Shown: in pieces, positions 23,843 to 30,976 of the stretch
How the letters are laid out: each line of letters opens with the position of its first letter
How positions within the stretch are numbered: the first letter of the stretch is position 1
Assembly (NCBI GenBank): GCA_041650595.1
Contig: JBAZKW010000004.1
Span: 42,649-106,648, forward strand
Reading direction: 5' to 3'
Source: CALFCX01 sp041650595
Lineage (GTDB): Bacteria > Margulisbacteria > WOR-1 > JAKLHX01
Length of the DNA stretch: 64,000 nucleotides
Position numbers and translations under genes: made by a program
The notes under the pieces: model-generated
Told to the model about the DNA's origin: nothing
Database searches by the model: none
The model's input: only the letters and a program-made list of their open reading frames with translations

Positions 23843-24799
23843 ATGAATAGAATCAGGTTTTTTTCAAGATCGGCGGTTTTGTTGCTATTTTTTGCAGCAT
23901 CTTTTTCTATCGCTTCTGCCCAATCTAAACAGCCTACGCAAAAGGAAGTTGCCGAATATATCAAGCTTATCGATGCCAAGATCACTTTTAACAAAGCCCA
24001 GCACAATCCCGCAAAGGTTAAACAATTACAGGCTGAAAAGAATAGGACACTTAGCCGTTGGAAGTCTCTTAAAAATAAAAATGTAGCCGCAACAAAGGTA
24101 ACCGCAAAAAAAGCGGCCCTAAAACCAGCCTCTGCCAAGCCGGCCGTCAAAAAGACCACCGCTAAAAAAGCGTCTTTTAGGATGCCAACAACACAGCAGG
24201 AAGTAACCGCTTATATATACAGCGTCGATCCGCAGATAGCTGCTTACAAAGCTCAGGGGGATGTCGCAAAAGCGAAAGCATTGAAGGCGCAAAAGCAGAA
24301 GGTCATGAAAAACTGGCAGGCGATAAAGCTCCGACAGGCAAAGCAGAAAAAAGCCGCGTCAAAAACCAAGGCAGTGTCTTTGAAACAAACGAATCTGGAA
24401 GGTGCTGTTGGTACATGGCTTAACAACGGCCATACTGCTTTCCGTGTGGTCAAGACTGAGTTCAAGGATTCTAATACCCGAGGCCAAAAGCCTCCTGAGG
24501 GGACGAGGTTCTTTGTTGTTACCGCGGAGATCATTAACAAAGATCCGTTTACTGCGGTTTACGGCGGTGATTATCACCGTGTTATGGTCATAGATACTAA
24601 TCGTGTCTATTATATGGAAAACCTTGCGAAAAACGCTATCAATTGGGCGGATAACGAAGATATTAAGGAACTCATGACAGGAGAAACAATTCAAATCGCT
24701 TATGTGTTTACTCTTCCCAGTGAAGCCCAGCCGGACAAGCTGGTTTTTGATGCCTCTGCCGCAGATAAATATCCCGTTATGAGGGTGCTTCTAAGATAA
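23843..24799 (+). CDS. Secreted Lys/Ala-rich protein with internal repeats and a DUF4352-like domain
   Basis: 318 residues. A signal peptide (to about SIASA) is followed by two related helical repeats of about 45 residues: QKEVAEYIKLIDAKITFNKA... and QQEVTAYIYSVDPQIAAYKA..., each ending in a W (SRWKSLK, KNWQAIK). They are joined by a lysine/alanine linker (KKAALKPASAKPAVKKTTAKK). The C-terminal 130 residues (GTRFFVVTAEIINKDPF; MTGETIQIAYVFTLPSEAQ) look like the extracellular beta-sandwich DUF4352. It may bind an acidic surface polymer; that is an inference. It has its own promoter and a terminator-like hairpin after it. Confidence 0.75.
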   Translation: MNRIRFFSRSAVLLLFFAASFSIASAQSKQPTQKEVAEYIKLIDAKITFNKAQHNPAKVKQLQAEKNRTLSRWKSLKNKNVAATKVTAKKAALKPASAKPAVKKTTAKKASFRMPTTQQEVTAYIYSVDPQIAAYKAQGDVAKAKALKAQKQKVMKNWQAIKLRQAKQKKAASKTKAVSLKQTNLEGAVGTWLNNGHTAFRVVKTEFKDSNTRGQKPPEGTRFFVVTAEIINKDPFTAVYGGDYHRVMVIDTNRVYYMENLAKNAINWADNEDIKELMTGETIQIAYVFTLPSEAQPDKLVFDASAADKYPVMRVLLR

Positions 24800-24826
24800 T
24801 CTATAGTTTTTATAGATATTTCGTTT

Positions 24827-24854
24827 TTGGCTGAAAAGAGCCGCGTGCTATAAT
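24827..24854 (+). promoter_or_regulatory. Promoter of the tRNA-Pro pair, -10 box inside a terminator loop
   Basis: TTGGCT (24827-24832), 16 bases, then TGC and a perfect TATAAT (24849-24854). The -10 lies entirely within the loop of the hairpin annotated at 24839-24871. The tRNA begins at 24878. Confidence 0.55.
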
Positions 24855-24871
24855 TAAATCGCGGCTTTTTT
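24839..24871 (+). terminator. Rho-independent terminator of the secreted-protein gene
   Basis: AGCCGCG (24839-24845) and CGCGGCT (24860-24866) form a 7-bp GC-rich stem with a 14-base loop, followed by six T (24866-24871). A weaker AT hairpin, ATCTATA/TATAGAT (24799-24817), precedes it. Confidence 0.7.
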
Positions 24872-24877
24872 ATTTGT

Positions 24878-24951
24878 CGGGGAGTAGCTCAGCTTGGTAG
24901 AGCGCTTGCTTTGGGAGCAAGAAGTCGCAGGTTCAAATCCTGTCTCCCCGA
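24878..24951 (+). tRNA. tRNA-Pro (anticodon TGG)
   Basis: Acceptor CGGGGAG/CTCCCCG with discriminator A, D-stem GCTC/GAGC, anticodon stem CTTGC/GCAAG with loop TTTGGGA (anticodon TGG), T-arm GCAGG-TTCAAAT-CCTGT. No CCA encoded. Unlike its neighbours it has no truncated 5' copy. Confidence 0.95.
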
Positions 24952-24954
24952 AAT

Positions 24955-25028
24955 CGGGCCGTGGCTCAGCTTGGTAGAGCGCACGCTTGGGGTGCGTGAG
25001 GTCATGGGTTCAAATCCCGTCGGCCCGA
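24955..25028 (+). tRNA. tRNA-Pro (anticodon GGG)
   Basis: Acceptor CGGGCCG/CGGCCCG with discriminator A, D-stem GCTC/GAGC, anticodon stem CACGC/GCGTG with loop TTGGGGT (anticodon GGG), T-arm ATGGG-TTCAAAT-CCCGT. It is 3 bases after the previous tRNA, so the two are co-transcribed. Confidence 0.95.
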
Positions 25029-25030
25029 TT

Positions 25031-25039
25031 TGATATAAT
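25031..25039 (+). promoter_or_regulatory. Extended -10 promoter of the tRNA-Gly/Arg unit
   Basis: TGATATAAT (25031-25039). It stands 10 bases before the first truncated tRNA-Gly copy at 25050 but about 210 bases before the intact tRNA. The original tRNA 5' end was therefore probably at 25050. Confidence 0.55.
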
Positions 25040-25049
25040 TACCAAGGAT

Positions 25050-25250
25050 GCGGGTGTAGTCCTTCGACTCGCTACGCTCGCTCAGGACTGATTGTAGTTA
25101 GGATGTTTGCATAGTTTAGATGTTAAGTGTCGAGCGAACGAAGTGAGTCGAGATGCGGGTGTAGTCCCTCGACAAGCTCGGGACTTACTCAGGCGAGATA
25201 GACATGGAGCAAAAATGTTTATTGTCGCAATCATGAGCTTGTCGAATGAT
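25050..25250 (+). repeat. Two truncated tRNA-Gly 5' copies with double-hairpin elements
   Basis: GCGGGTGTAG, the first 10 bases of the tRNA-Gly gene at 25251, also occurs at 25050-25059 and 25155-25164, each time preceded by GAT. Element one (25060-25154) has left stem AGTCCT/AGGACT around a 20-base loop starting TCGACTCGCTACG, and a decayed right hairpin with the matching long loop. Element two (25165-25250) has left stem AGTCCC/GGGACT around TCGACAAGCTC and right stem ATCAT/ATGAT around GAGCTTGTCGA, ending exactly at the tRNA. Confidence 0.85.
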
Positions 25251-25322
25251 GCGGGTGTAGCTCAGCGGTAGAGCTTCTGCCTTCCAAGCAGAAGGTCGTG
25301 GGTTCAAATCCCATCGCCCGCT
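25251..25322 (+). tRNA. tRNA-Gly (anticodon TCC)
   Basis: Acceptor GCGGGTG/CGCCCGC with discriminator T, D-stem GCTC/GAGC, anticodon stem TCTGC/GCAGA with loop CTTCCAA (anticodon TCC), T-arm GTGGG-TTCAAAT-CCCAT. It follows two truncated copies of its own 5' end. Confidence 0.95.
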
Positions 25323-25324
25323 CT

Positions 25325-25420
25325 GTCCTCGTAGCCCCTCGACAGGCTCGGGGCCTCAGTGTCGCAAGTTGATATGTCTAGAAAGGGTGTTGACACTGAG
25401 CGAGCGTAGCGAGTCGAAGT
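25325..25420 (+). repeat. Truncated tRNA-Arg 5' copy with a double-hairpin element
   Basis: GTCCTCGTAGC (25325-25335), identical to the first 11 bases of the tRNA-Arg gene at 25421, begins 2 bases after tRNA-Gly. The 85-bp element that follows has left stem GCCCC/GGGGC around TCGACAGGCTC (short loop). Its right stem GACACT/AGTGTC encloses the 20-base long loop (25398-25417). The last three stem bases are the first three of the tRNA. Confidence 0.85.
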
Positions 25421-25494
25421 GTCCTCGTAGCTCAGCTGGATAGAGCAACTGCCTTCTAAGCAGTAGGCCGGGCGTTCGAATCGCCCCGGGGACA
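25421..25494 (+). tRNA. tRNA-Arg (anticodon TCT)
   Basis: Acceptor GTCCTCG/CGGGGAC with one T-G pair and discriminator A, D-stem GCTC/GAGC, anticodon stem ACTGC/GCAGT with loop CTTCTAA (anticodon TCT), T-arm GGGCG-TTCGAAT-CGCCC. Confidence 0.95.
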
Positions 25495-25495
25495 A

Positions 25496-25522
25496 GGTTG
25501 CTTTTGCTACGCAAAAGCAACC
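25496..25522 (+). terminator. 12-bp perfect hairpin after tRNA-Arg
   Basis: GGTTGCTTTTGC (25496-25507) pairs perfectly with GCAAAAGCAACC (25511-25522) around a 3-base loop, 2 bases after the tRNA. Only a weak pyrimidine run (CTTATTCCTT) follows. It probably ends or processes the tRNA-Gly/Arg transcript. Confidence 0.5.
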
Positions 25523-25578
25523 CTTATTCCTTACTGCTTACTTCTTAAGAAAAGTAGTAAGGAATAAGTAGTAAGAGC
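25523..25578. repeat. Inverted array of 7-bp repeats upstream of tRNA-His
   Basis: Units in one orientation (CTTATTC, CTTACTG, CTTACTT from 25523) are followed by the opposite orientation: TAAGGAA (25558), TAAGTAG (25565), TAAGAGC (25572). The arms can pair into a long AT-rich hairpin. A related array occurs downstream of tRNA-His. Confidence 0.7.
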
Positions 25579-25589
25579 GCTTCGCGCAT

Positions 25590-25662
25590 GGTGGTCGTAG
25601 CTCAACGGTGGAGCATCAGGTTGTGGTCCTGAGGGTTGCCGGTTCGAGTCCGGTCGACCACC
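25590..25662 (+). tRNA. tRNA-His (anticodon GTG)
   Basis: Acceptor GTGGTCG/CGACCAC, D-stem GCTC/GAGC, anticodon stem TCAGG/CCTGA with loop TTGTGGT (anticodon GTG), T-arm GCCGG-TTCGAGT-CCGGT. The extra 5' G(-1) at 25590 faces discriminator C (25662), as tRNA-His requires. The next three bases read CCA, perhaps by chance, since the other tRNAs here do not encode it. Confidence 0.95.
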
Positions 25663-25664
25663 CC

Positions 25665-25784
25665 AATAATTTGCGAAGCCCGCCTGCCGGACGGGCAGGC
25701 AAATTATTCCTTACTACTTATTTCTTACTCCTTAAAGCTTCGCAAATTATAAGTAGTAAGGAATAAGCAGTAAGAGTTAAGGAA
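25665..25784. repeat. Nested inverted repeats and a second 7-bp array after tRNA-His
   Basis: AATAATTTGC (25665-25674) pairs with GCAAATTATT (25699-25708), enclosing GCCTGCC/GGCAGGC (25682-25688, 25694-25700). The same left arm, as a 14-base ATAATTTGCGAAGC (25666-25679), can instead pair with 25737-25750. Between and after these lie heptads CTTACTA, CTTATTT, CTTACTC, CTTAAAG (25710-25737) and the inverted TAAGTAG, TAAGGAA, TAAGCAG, TAAGAGT, TAAGGAA (25750-25784). Confidence 0.75.
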
Positions 25785-25852
25785 GACAAAGACGCAAGCC
25801 AAACCTCGCAGAATTGAGTGAAATCCTCACGATCTAATATCGATAAACAATA

Positions 25853-26932
25853 GTGAATACGATGTCATCACAAATATTATATAACATGGTCGGTGTACCG
25901 TACAGGCAGGCAAGACTGGATGGAGGAAGAGTTTTTATTGATGCCGTTGCTCAAACACGCGCATATCCTCTTGTCGTCAAAGTCAATAAGGCAGGGATAT
26001 GCAGGGCGGATGTTAAAGAAGTTCAGGGAACAAGGACGATCAAGCCTGATGAAGGTTCTGTTTTTGGCCATGAATTTATCGGCAAAATATTTCATAGTAG
26101 CGTGGACGGACTGGAGCCTGGAATGCCGGTTACTTTCGTCCCAAATGTGACCCGTGACAGGACAACTGGTTTTGCACAATATTTCTTTATCAACGGCAGC
26201 AATGAACAGTTAAGACAAGCAATACTTCCTCTTTCCCCTGACCTGACTGACAGGGATTGGCTTCCGGAACCGTTTTCAACCGTAATTAATAGCATTGACA
26301 GTTTCATGCGACACGCCCGGCTTTCAAATCTCACGGGATTTAAGGTTGGCGTACTTGGGGCCGGTACAGCCGGCCTTGAGTTCGGTTTTCTTACTACATT
26401 CCTTGGAGCTGACGCGACAATATTCAACAGGGGGCAGGCCAGGATCGATTTTGCTAGGAAGATCGGGTTCTTCGAGTCTTCAAAGATAAGGGCAATGTCG
26501 GAGCATACTCAGTTCGCTAACTCGTTCGACGTTGTGGTCGTCGCACCTTCAATAATAAACCACGATATACTGGCAATAGCAGCCGAACTGGTCAAGAACG
26601 AAGGTTATATTGATCTTTATGGAGGATTGTCCCAGGGCTTAACTTTTTTTGATGGCGATGTGGATGTATACAATATCAGACGGCTTGGAAAAAGCCAAAC
26701 CTGCACCTTCAACGGAAAACGGTTCACATCCTGTGGGGCGCAGGGAAGCGGATGCCGGGATTTTCTAAAAGCATTTGAATATTTCGGAAGACACAGGACC
26801 TCTTTTCCTCTGGACAGGCTGATCTCGACAAGGATCGCTTTTGCCGATCTCCCTGCAACGATCATGCGAATGGCATCCTCAACTGATCCAATTGATTTTC
26901 CCGGGAGAGTCTTGGTTGAATTCAATGATTGA
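25853..26932 (+). CDS. Zinc-type alcohol dehydrogenase-like (MDR) oxidoreductase
   Basis: 359 residues of the medium-chain dehydrogenase/reductase superfamily. Catalytic-zinc ligands are visible as C50 (KAGICRADV) and GHE (72-74); E139 may be a further ligand. The nucleotide-binding motif is VLGAGTAGLEFG (167-178). The four-cysteine structural-zinc loop is absent; the region reads PNVTRDRTTGFAQYFF. Substrate is unknown. The GTG start at 25853 or ATG 25862 has no ribosome binding site. It lies just after the tRNA island, with 231 bases of apparently empty sequence after it, so it may belong to transferred DNA. Confidence 0.75.
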   Translation: MNTMSSQILYNMVGVPYRQARLDGGRVFIDAVAQTRAYPLVVKVNKAGICRADVKEVQGTRTIKPDEGSVFGHEFIGKIFHSSVDGLEPGMPVTFVPNVTRDRTTGFAQYFFINGSNEQLRQAILPLSPDLTDRDWLPEPFSTVINSIDSFMRHARLSNLTGFKVGVLGAGTAGLEFGFLTTFLGADATIFNRGQARIDFARKIGFFESSKIRAMSEHTQFANSFDVVVVAPSIINHDILAIAAELVKNEGYIDLYGGLSQGLTFFDGDVDVYNIRRLGKSQTCTFNGKRFTSCGAQGSGCRDFLKAFEYFGRHRTSFPLDRLISTRIAFADLPATIMRMASSTDPIDFPGRVLVEFND

Positions 26933-27163
26933 TGGCGGAACTTAAATTCAGAATATACAAACTGGTGTTGAGAGTAGTAAACGCGGTAGCCAAGCAGATT
27001 TGTTTTTGAGGATTATTCTGTCTACAAAGTCTGACAGTGCTTAGCTGATCGGTGCCAATAAATTATCCCCAATATTCATGTATCAAAGCCAAAAAAACCT
27101 GGAATCTCAATAAGATTTATACGATAAATATATATAGGTGAATACCCGAGATACTAAGGATAT

Positions 27164-28177
27164 ATGACGAATTCAACTACACAGATCCAACATGCCATTG
27201 GAAAAATGGAACGATATGTCGGCGCAGAGATGTCCGCTGCAAGTAAAAGAGCGATTATCCGAACTTTTAGCAGCCAAAAAGCCAGAGATATTCGTTCGCA
27301 GGGATTTGTTACAAGACCTTTCGTTGATGCGCCACCCAACAAAAGCAGAGAAAGAAAATGGGTAAATGCTCAAGGCGAAGAACGGACTAAATCTCTTTTT
27401 GGATTTCTTGCCGGCAATATCTCATATATTGACCAGGAACAATTCGAATTTGGATTAGATGATACAGTAGAAGATTTTAATGGTCAAATCAAAGATGCCC
27501 CATATCTTCTTGTGTTGCCATCAGTTAGGGGGAGACGGTCTGAATGGTGGACTTATGGATTGGCGGTAGAGAGAGGACTTAATACTCCAAGAAAAATACT
27601 TGAGCTTTATAAAGGCTGTGATATGCAGAATTCGGAAATGGTTGCCGATCACCTTAAGGCGACAGCAGAACAGATCAAAAGATCCGGAATTGCGGACGTT
27701 GTTTTTATGGATGATGTGGTTTATTCAGCAAACAGGATCTTATCGGGAGTAAATAATATCTTTTGGAATATGAATTGCATGCATGATATAACCCTGCACA
27801 TAATTGCTCCATTTATGGCCAGGATAGCGGAAGAAAGGATATTAAGAAATGATTCTGCCGAGCATTATCAGTTAAAACAGATAAGAACGTATCATCATCA
27901 TGAAATTCGGACTATATCGGATGTGTGCGAACATGAACCGGACCAATGGTATTGGTTCAATTGGCTTTTTTCAGGAAACACAAAATATCTTGCATTAACT
28001 TATTTTCAACATAAAGTTCCTGATTATGCGTCCATGTTGGGATGGCTTTCGAAAGGGCAAGTGTTCGTTTCGAAAGGGAGACAAAAAAGGAGAAATATTG
28101 GATTTATTCCCGAAATTATTCCACCATACACAAAAAACTATTTAGAAATAATAAGGGATCAGATTTCCAGTCGTTAA
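27164..28177 (+). CDS. Phosphoribosyltransferase-like protein of unknown role
   Basis: 337 residues. Residues 179-193, VVFMDDVVYSANRIL, fit the PRPP-binding loop of type I phosphoribosyltransferases (two acidic residues after hydrophobics, then small residues). A C-terminal block LALTYFQHKVPDYASMLGWL (276-295) recalls a conserved HK-P motif that I associate with phosphoribosyltransferase-like proteins of bacterial conflict systems; this is recollection, not a search result. The N-terminal 100 residues are helical and charged. An AAGGA precedes the ATG by 3 bases. No pyrimidine or purine synthesis gene is adjacent, so a salvage role is not supported. Confidence 0.6.
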   Translation: MTNSTTQIQHAIGKMERYVGAEMSAASKRAIIRTFSSQKARDIRSQGFVTRPFVDAPPNKSRERKWVNAQGEERTKSLFGFLAGNISYIDQEQFEFGLDDTVEDFNGQIKDAPYLLVLPSVRGRRSEWWTYGLAVERGLNTPRKILELYKGCDMQNSEMVADHLKATAEQIKRSGIADVVFMDDVVYSANRILSGVNNIFWNMNCMHDITLHIIAPFMARIAEERILRNDSAEHYQLKQIRTYHHHEIRTISDVCEHEPDQWYWFNWLFSGNTKYLALTYFQHKVPDYASMLGWLSKGQVFVSKGRQKRRNIGFIPEIIPPYTKNYLEIIRDQISSR

Positions 28178-28243
28178 TTCTGTCGACGAAACTAATCTTT
28201 CCAATCCCCGTCCCCCTTGCAGTCATGGCCACTCTAATTCATA

Positions 28244-30976
28244 ATGGTAGAGAAAATGATGGAATTCAAAAATATTTCGAACTGGCACAGTATAAGCTTC
28301 GAAGAAGCTCTAAAAGTGATAGGTTCCGACGGGGAAAAAGGACTTTCTGAAAAAGAAGTGTCCTTCAGGAAAGAAAAATTCGGCCCTAATATCATCAAAA
28401 AGAAAAAACAGCGCAATCCGATATTTATATTTCTATCCCAGCTTAACCAGCCCCTGATATATGTAATGTTGTTCGCCGCATTTATCACATTGTTCCTGCA
28501 TGAGTACCTCGATTCTTCTGTGATTTTCGGTGTTATTTTGATCAATGCCGTTGTTGGCTATATGCAGGAGGCTAAGGCCGTAAATGCCCTGGCCGCTCTT
28601 GCAAAGTCGATGGTCTCTCAGACGACCGTTATTAGGGGCGGCCTCCAGTTAAAGATATGTTCCGAAGAACTTGTCGTCGGCGATATAGTGCTTCTTTCCG
28701 CGGGTGACAAGGTCACTGCCGACATGCGCCTGATATTTTCAAAGAACCTGAGAGTAAACGAATCCGTGCTTACGGGGGAATCCCTTCCGGCAGAAAAGAC
28801 CGCAAAGCCCGTTCATGAAGATGCGGTGCTTGCAGACCGTTCCAATATCGCCTATGCTTCCACTCTTGTAACGAACGGTATAGGCCGCGCAGTAGTGATA
28901 GCTGCCGGCAATGAGACAGAGGTAGGGAAGATCTCGGACCTTATAGAGAGCTCCGAGACCCTTGAAACACCTCTTACCAAGAAAATATCCTATTTCAGCA
29001 AGATACTCTTATATGTGATCGTTGCTTTTTCGGCCGCGACTTTTTTTATAGGTTCTTTTGTATATTCCAATCCGGTCCTTGATTCTTTTATGGCCGTAGT
29101 CGCGCTTGCCGTAGGAGCCATACCCGAAGGCCTGCCTGCGGCGGTCACTATCATACTGGCGATAGGGGTCTCAAGGATGGCAAGCCGGAAAGCGATAGTA
29201 AGAAGGCTTCCTGCCGTCGAAACACTCGGAAGCACTACTGTTATATGTTCCGATAAGACCGGAACCCTTACCGAGAATAAAATGACCGTGCAGGAGATCT
29301 TTGCGGGCGGCAAGGTCTATTCCGTTTCCGGCCAGGGATATCTTCCTGTCGGGAAAATATTTGACGGCGAAAGGGAAATAGACAACAAAGAACATCCGGC
29401 TCTGGAAGCTTGTTTTCTTTGCGGTGTCTTGTGCAATGATTCAAAACTTGCAGAAGATGAGAGCGGCTATTATATCCAGGGCGATCCTACGGAAGGGGCT
29501 TTGCTTGTAGCCGCAGAAAAATCAGGAATGGTCAATATCGAAAAGCTGTATGAAATGACCGAAAGAATAGACGTGGTCCCTTTTGAATCCGACAATCAGT
29601 ATATGGCTACACTAAATAAAACTAAAGGGAAAGTTGATAGCGTTGCTTATATTAAGGGTTCTATAGAAGCGATCTTGCCCAGGTGTACATCAATTTTTGG
29701 CGGCGGCGAATTTGAAAGACAGGCCATATTAAGGATCGCGGAACAGCGTGCCTCTAACGGTTTGCGGGTGATCGCTCTGGCCCAAAAAACATTTCCCACC
29801 GGAAAGATCTCTATCGATCATGAGGATATTGATTCTGAGCTTGTGTTTTTGGGATTTCAAGCGATGATGGACCCTCCGAGAGAAGAAGCGATAGCGGCCA
29901 TAAAATCCTGCCATAACGCCGGGATCATCGTAAAGATGATAACAGGGGACCATGTTGAAACGGCAAAATCGATCGCAAAAAAGATCGGATTGAGGTCCGG
30001 CATAGAAGGGGATCCTCAAAACATAATTGCGGTATCAGGCTCGGAAATAGCAAAATGGACAGATGCCGAATTCCCAAAAAGAGCTTTTGAGACCTCTGTT
30101 TTTGCCAGGGTCGCTCCGGAACAAAAACTGAAGATTGTGAAAGCTCTTCAATCTCTTGGCCATGTTGTGGCCATGACGGGTGACGGAGTCAACGATGCCC
30201 CGGCGCTTAAACAGGCAAACATAGGGATATCGATGGGCAAATGCGGTACCGAGGTGGCCAAAGAAGCTGCCGAAATGGTCCTGACCGACGATAATTTTGC
30301 TTCCATCGAAGCCGCGGTTGAAGAGGGCAGGGGTGTTTTTGATAATTTAAGGAAATTTATCGCTTGGTCACTTCCCACGAACGGTTCCGAGGGACTGGTC
30401 CTGATGATCGCGATAATATTCAATCTTGCTATCCCGATCTCTCCGCTGCAGATATTATGGATCAATATGATGACCGCCGTTTTTTTAGGCATGACGCTTG
30501 CTTTTGAGCCCAAAGAAGATGACCTTATGTCCCGCGCACCAAATGATCCCCAAATGCCGATATTCACAAAAGAGCTTAGTTTGCGGACGATAATGGTGTC
30601 TATTCTGCTGGTGTTAGGCGTATTTATTCTTTATGGTCTCGAGGCCGGAAGAGGTTTTGATACGGCGACAATTCAGACCATAGCATCCAACGTTCTTGTG
30701 ATCGGAGAAACATTTTATCTATTTAACTGCCGGTCTTTTAAGAAATCCGTTTTTCAAATAGGATTTTTTTCTAATCCGATCGTACTGTTTGGCGTTTTTG
30801 TGATGATAGCGGCTCAACTTTTGTTCACTTATGCGCCTTTTATGAATGAGCTTTTCGGGACCAAGCCTATCGGGATAGAATACTGGCTTGAGATATTGTT
30901 CTTCGGCGCGGTCTTGTATTTTATTGTTGAAGCCGAAAAGAAGGTCAGGAACATATTCAGGAGGAATGCGCCATGA
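28244..30976 (+). CDS. P2-type cation-transporting ATPase
   Basis: 910-residue P-type ATPase. N-terminal cation-ATPase domain (WHSISFEEALKVIGSDGEKG), actuator TGES (177-180), ion-site helix PEGLPA, phosphorylation site DKTGTLTE (D337), and hinge GDGVNDAP (646-653), then a C-terminal set of membrane helices (SLPTNGSEGLVLM; PISPLQILWINMMTAVFLGM). The family moves Ca2+, Na+, K+ or H+; the ion cannot be decided here. Possible starts are ATG 28244, 28256 and 28259; no strong ribosome binding site is seen. The stop overlaps the nitroreductase ATG by 4 bases. Confidence 0.92.
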   Translation: MVEKMMEFKNISNWHSISFEEALKVIGSDGEKGLSEKEVSFRKEKFGPNIIKKKKQRNPIFIFLSQLNQPLIYVMLFAAFITLFLHEYLDSSVIFGVILINAVVGYMQEAKAVNALAALAKSMVSQTTVIRGGLQLKICSEELVVGDIVLLSAGDKVTADMRLIFSKNLRVNESVLTGESLPAEKTAKPVHEDAVLADRSNIAYASTLVTNGIGRAVVIAAGNETEVGKISDLIESSETLETPLTKKISYFSKILLYVIVAFSAATFFIGSFVYSNPVLDSFMAVVALAVGAIPEGLPAAVTIILAIGVSRMASRKAIVRRLPAVETLGSTTVICSDKTGTLTENKMTVQEIFAGGKVYSVSGQGYLPVGKIFDGEREIDNKEHPALEACFLCGVLCNDSKLAEDESGYYIQGDPTEGALLVAAEKSGMVNIEKLYEMTERIDVVPFESDNQYMATLNKTKGKVDSVAYIKGSIEAILPRCTSIFGGGEFERQAILRIAEQRASNGLRVIALAQKTFPTGKISIDHEDIDSELVFLGFQAMMDPPREEAIAAIKSCHNAGIIVKMITGDHVETAKSIAKKIGLRSGIEGDPQNIIAVSGSEIAKWTDAEFPKRAFETSVFARVAPEQKLKIVKALQSLGHVVAMTGDGVNDAPALKQANIGISMGKCGTEVAKEAAEMVLTDDNFASIEAAVEEGRGVFDNLRKFIAWSLPTNGSEGLVLMIAIIFNLAIPISPLQILWINMMTAVFLGMTLAFEPKEDDLMSRAPNDPQMPIFTKELSLRTIMVSILLVLGVFILYGLEAGRGFDTATIQTIASNVLVIGETFYLFNCRSFKKSVFQIGFFSNPIVLFGVFVMIAAQLLFTYAPFMNELFGTKPIGIEYWLEILFFGAVLYFIVEAEKKVRNIFRRNAP

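Noticed and set aside
25523..25784. CRISPR array
   Set aside because: Units are 7 bases without spacers and in inverted orientation; no cas genes nearby.
26933..27163. Gene or RNA between the MDR and phosphoribosyltransferase-like genes
   Set aside because: No start with a ribosome binding site, no stable hairpin and no recognisable motif; AT-rich and apparently empty.
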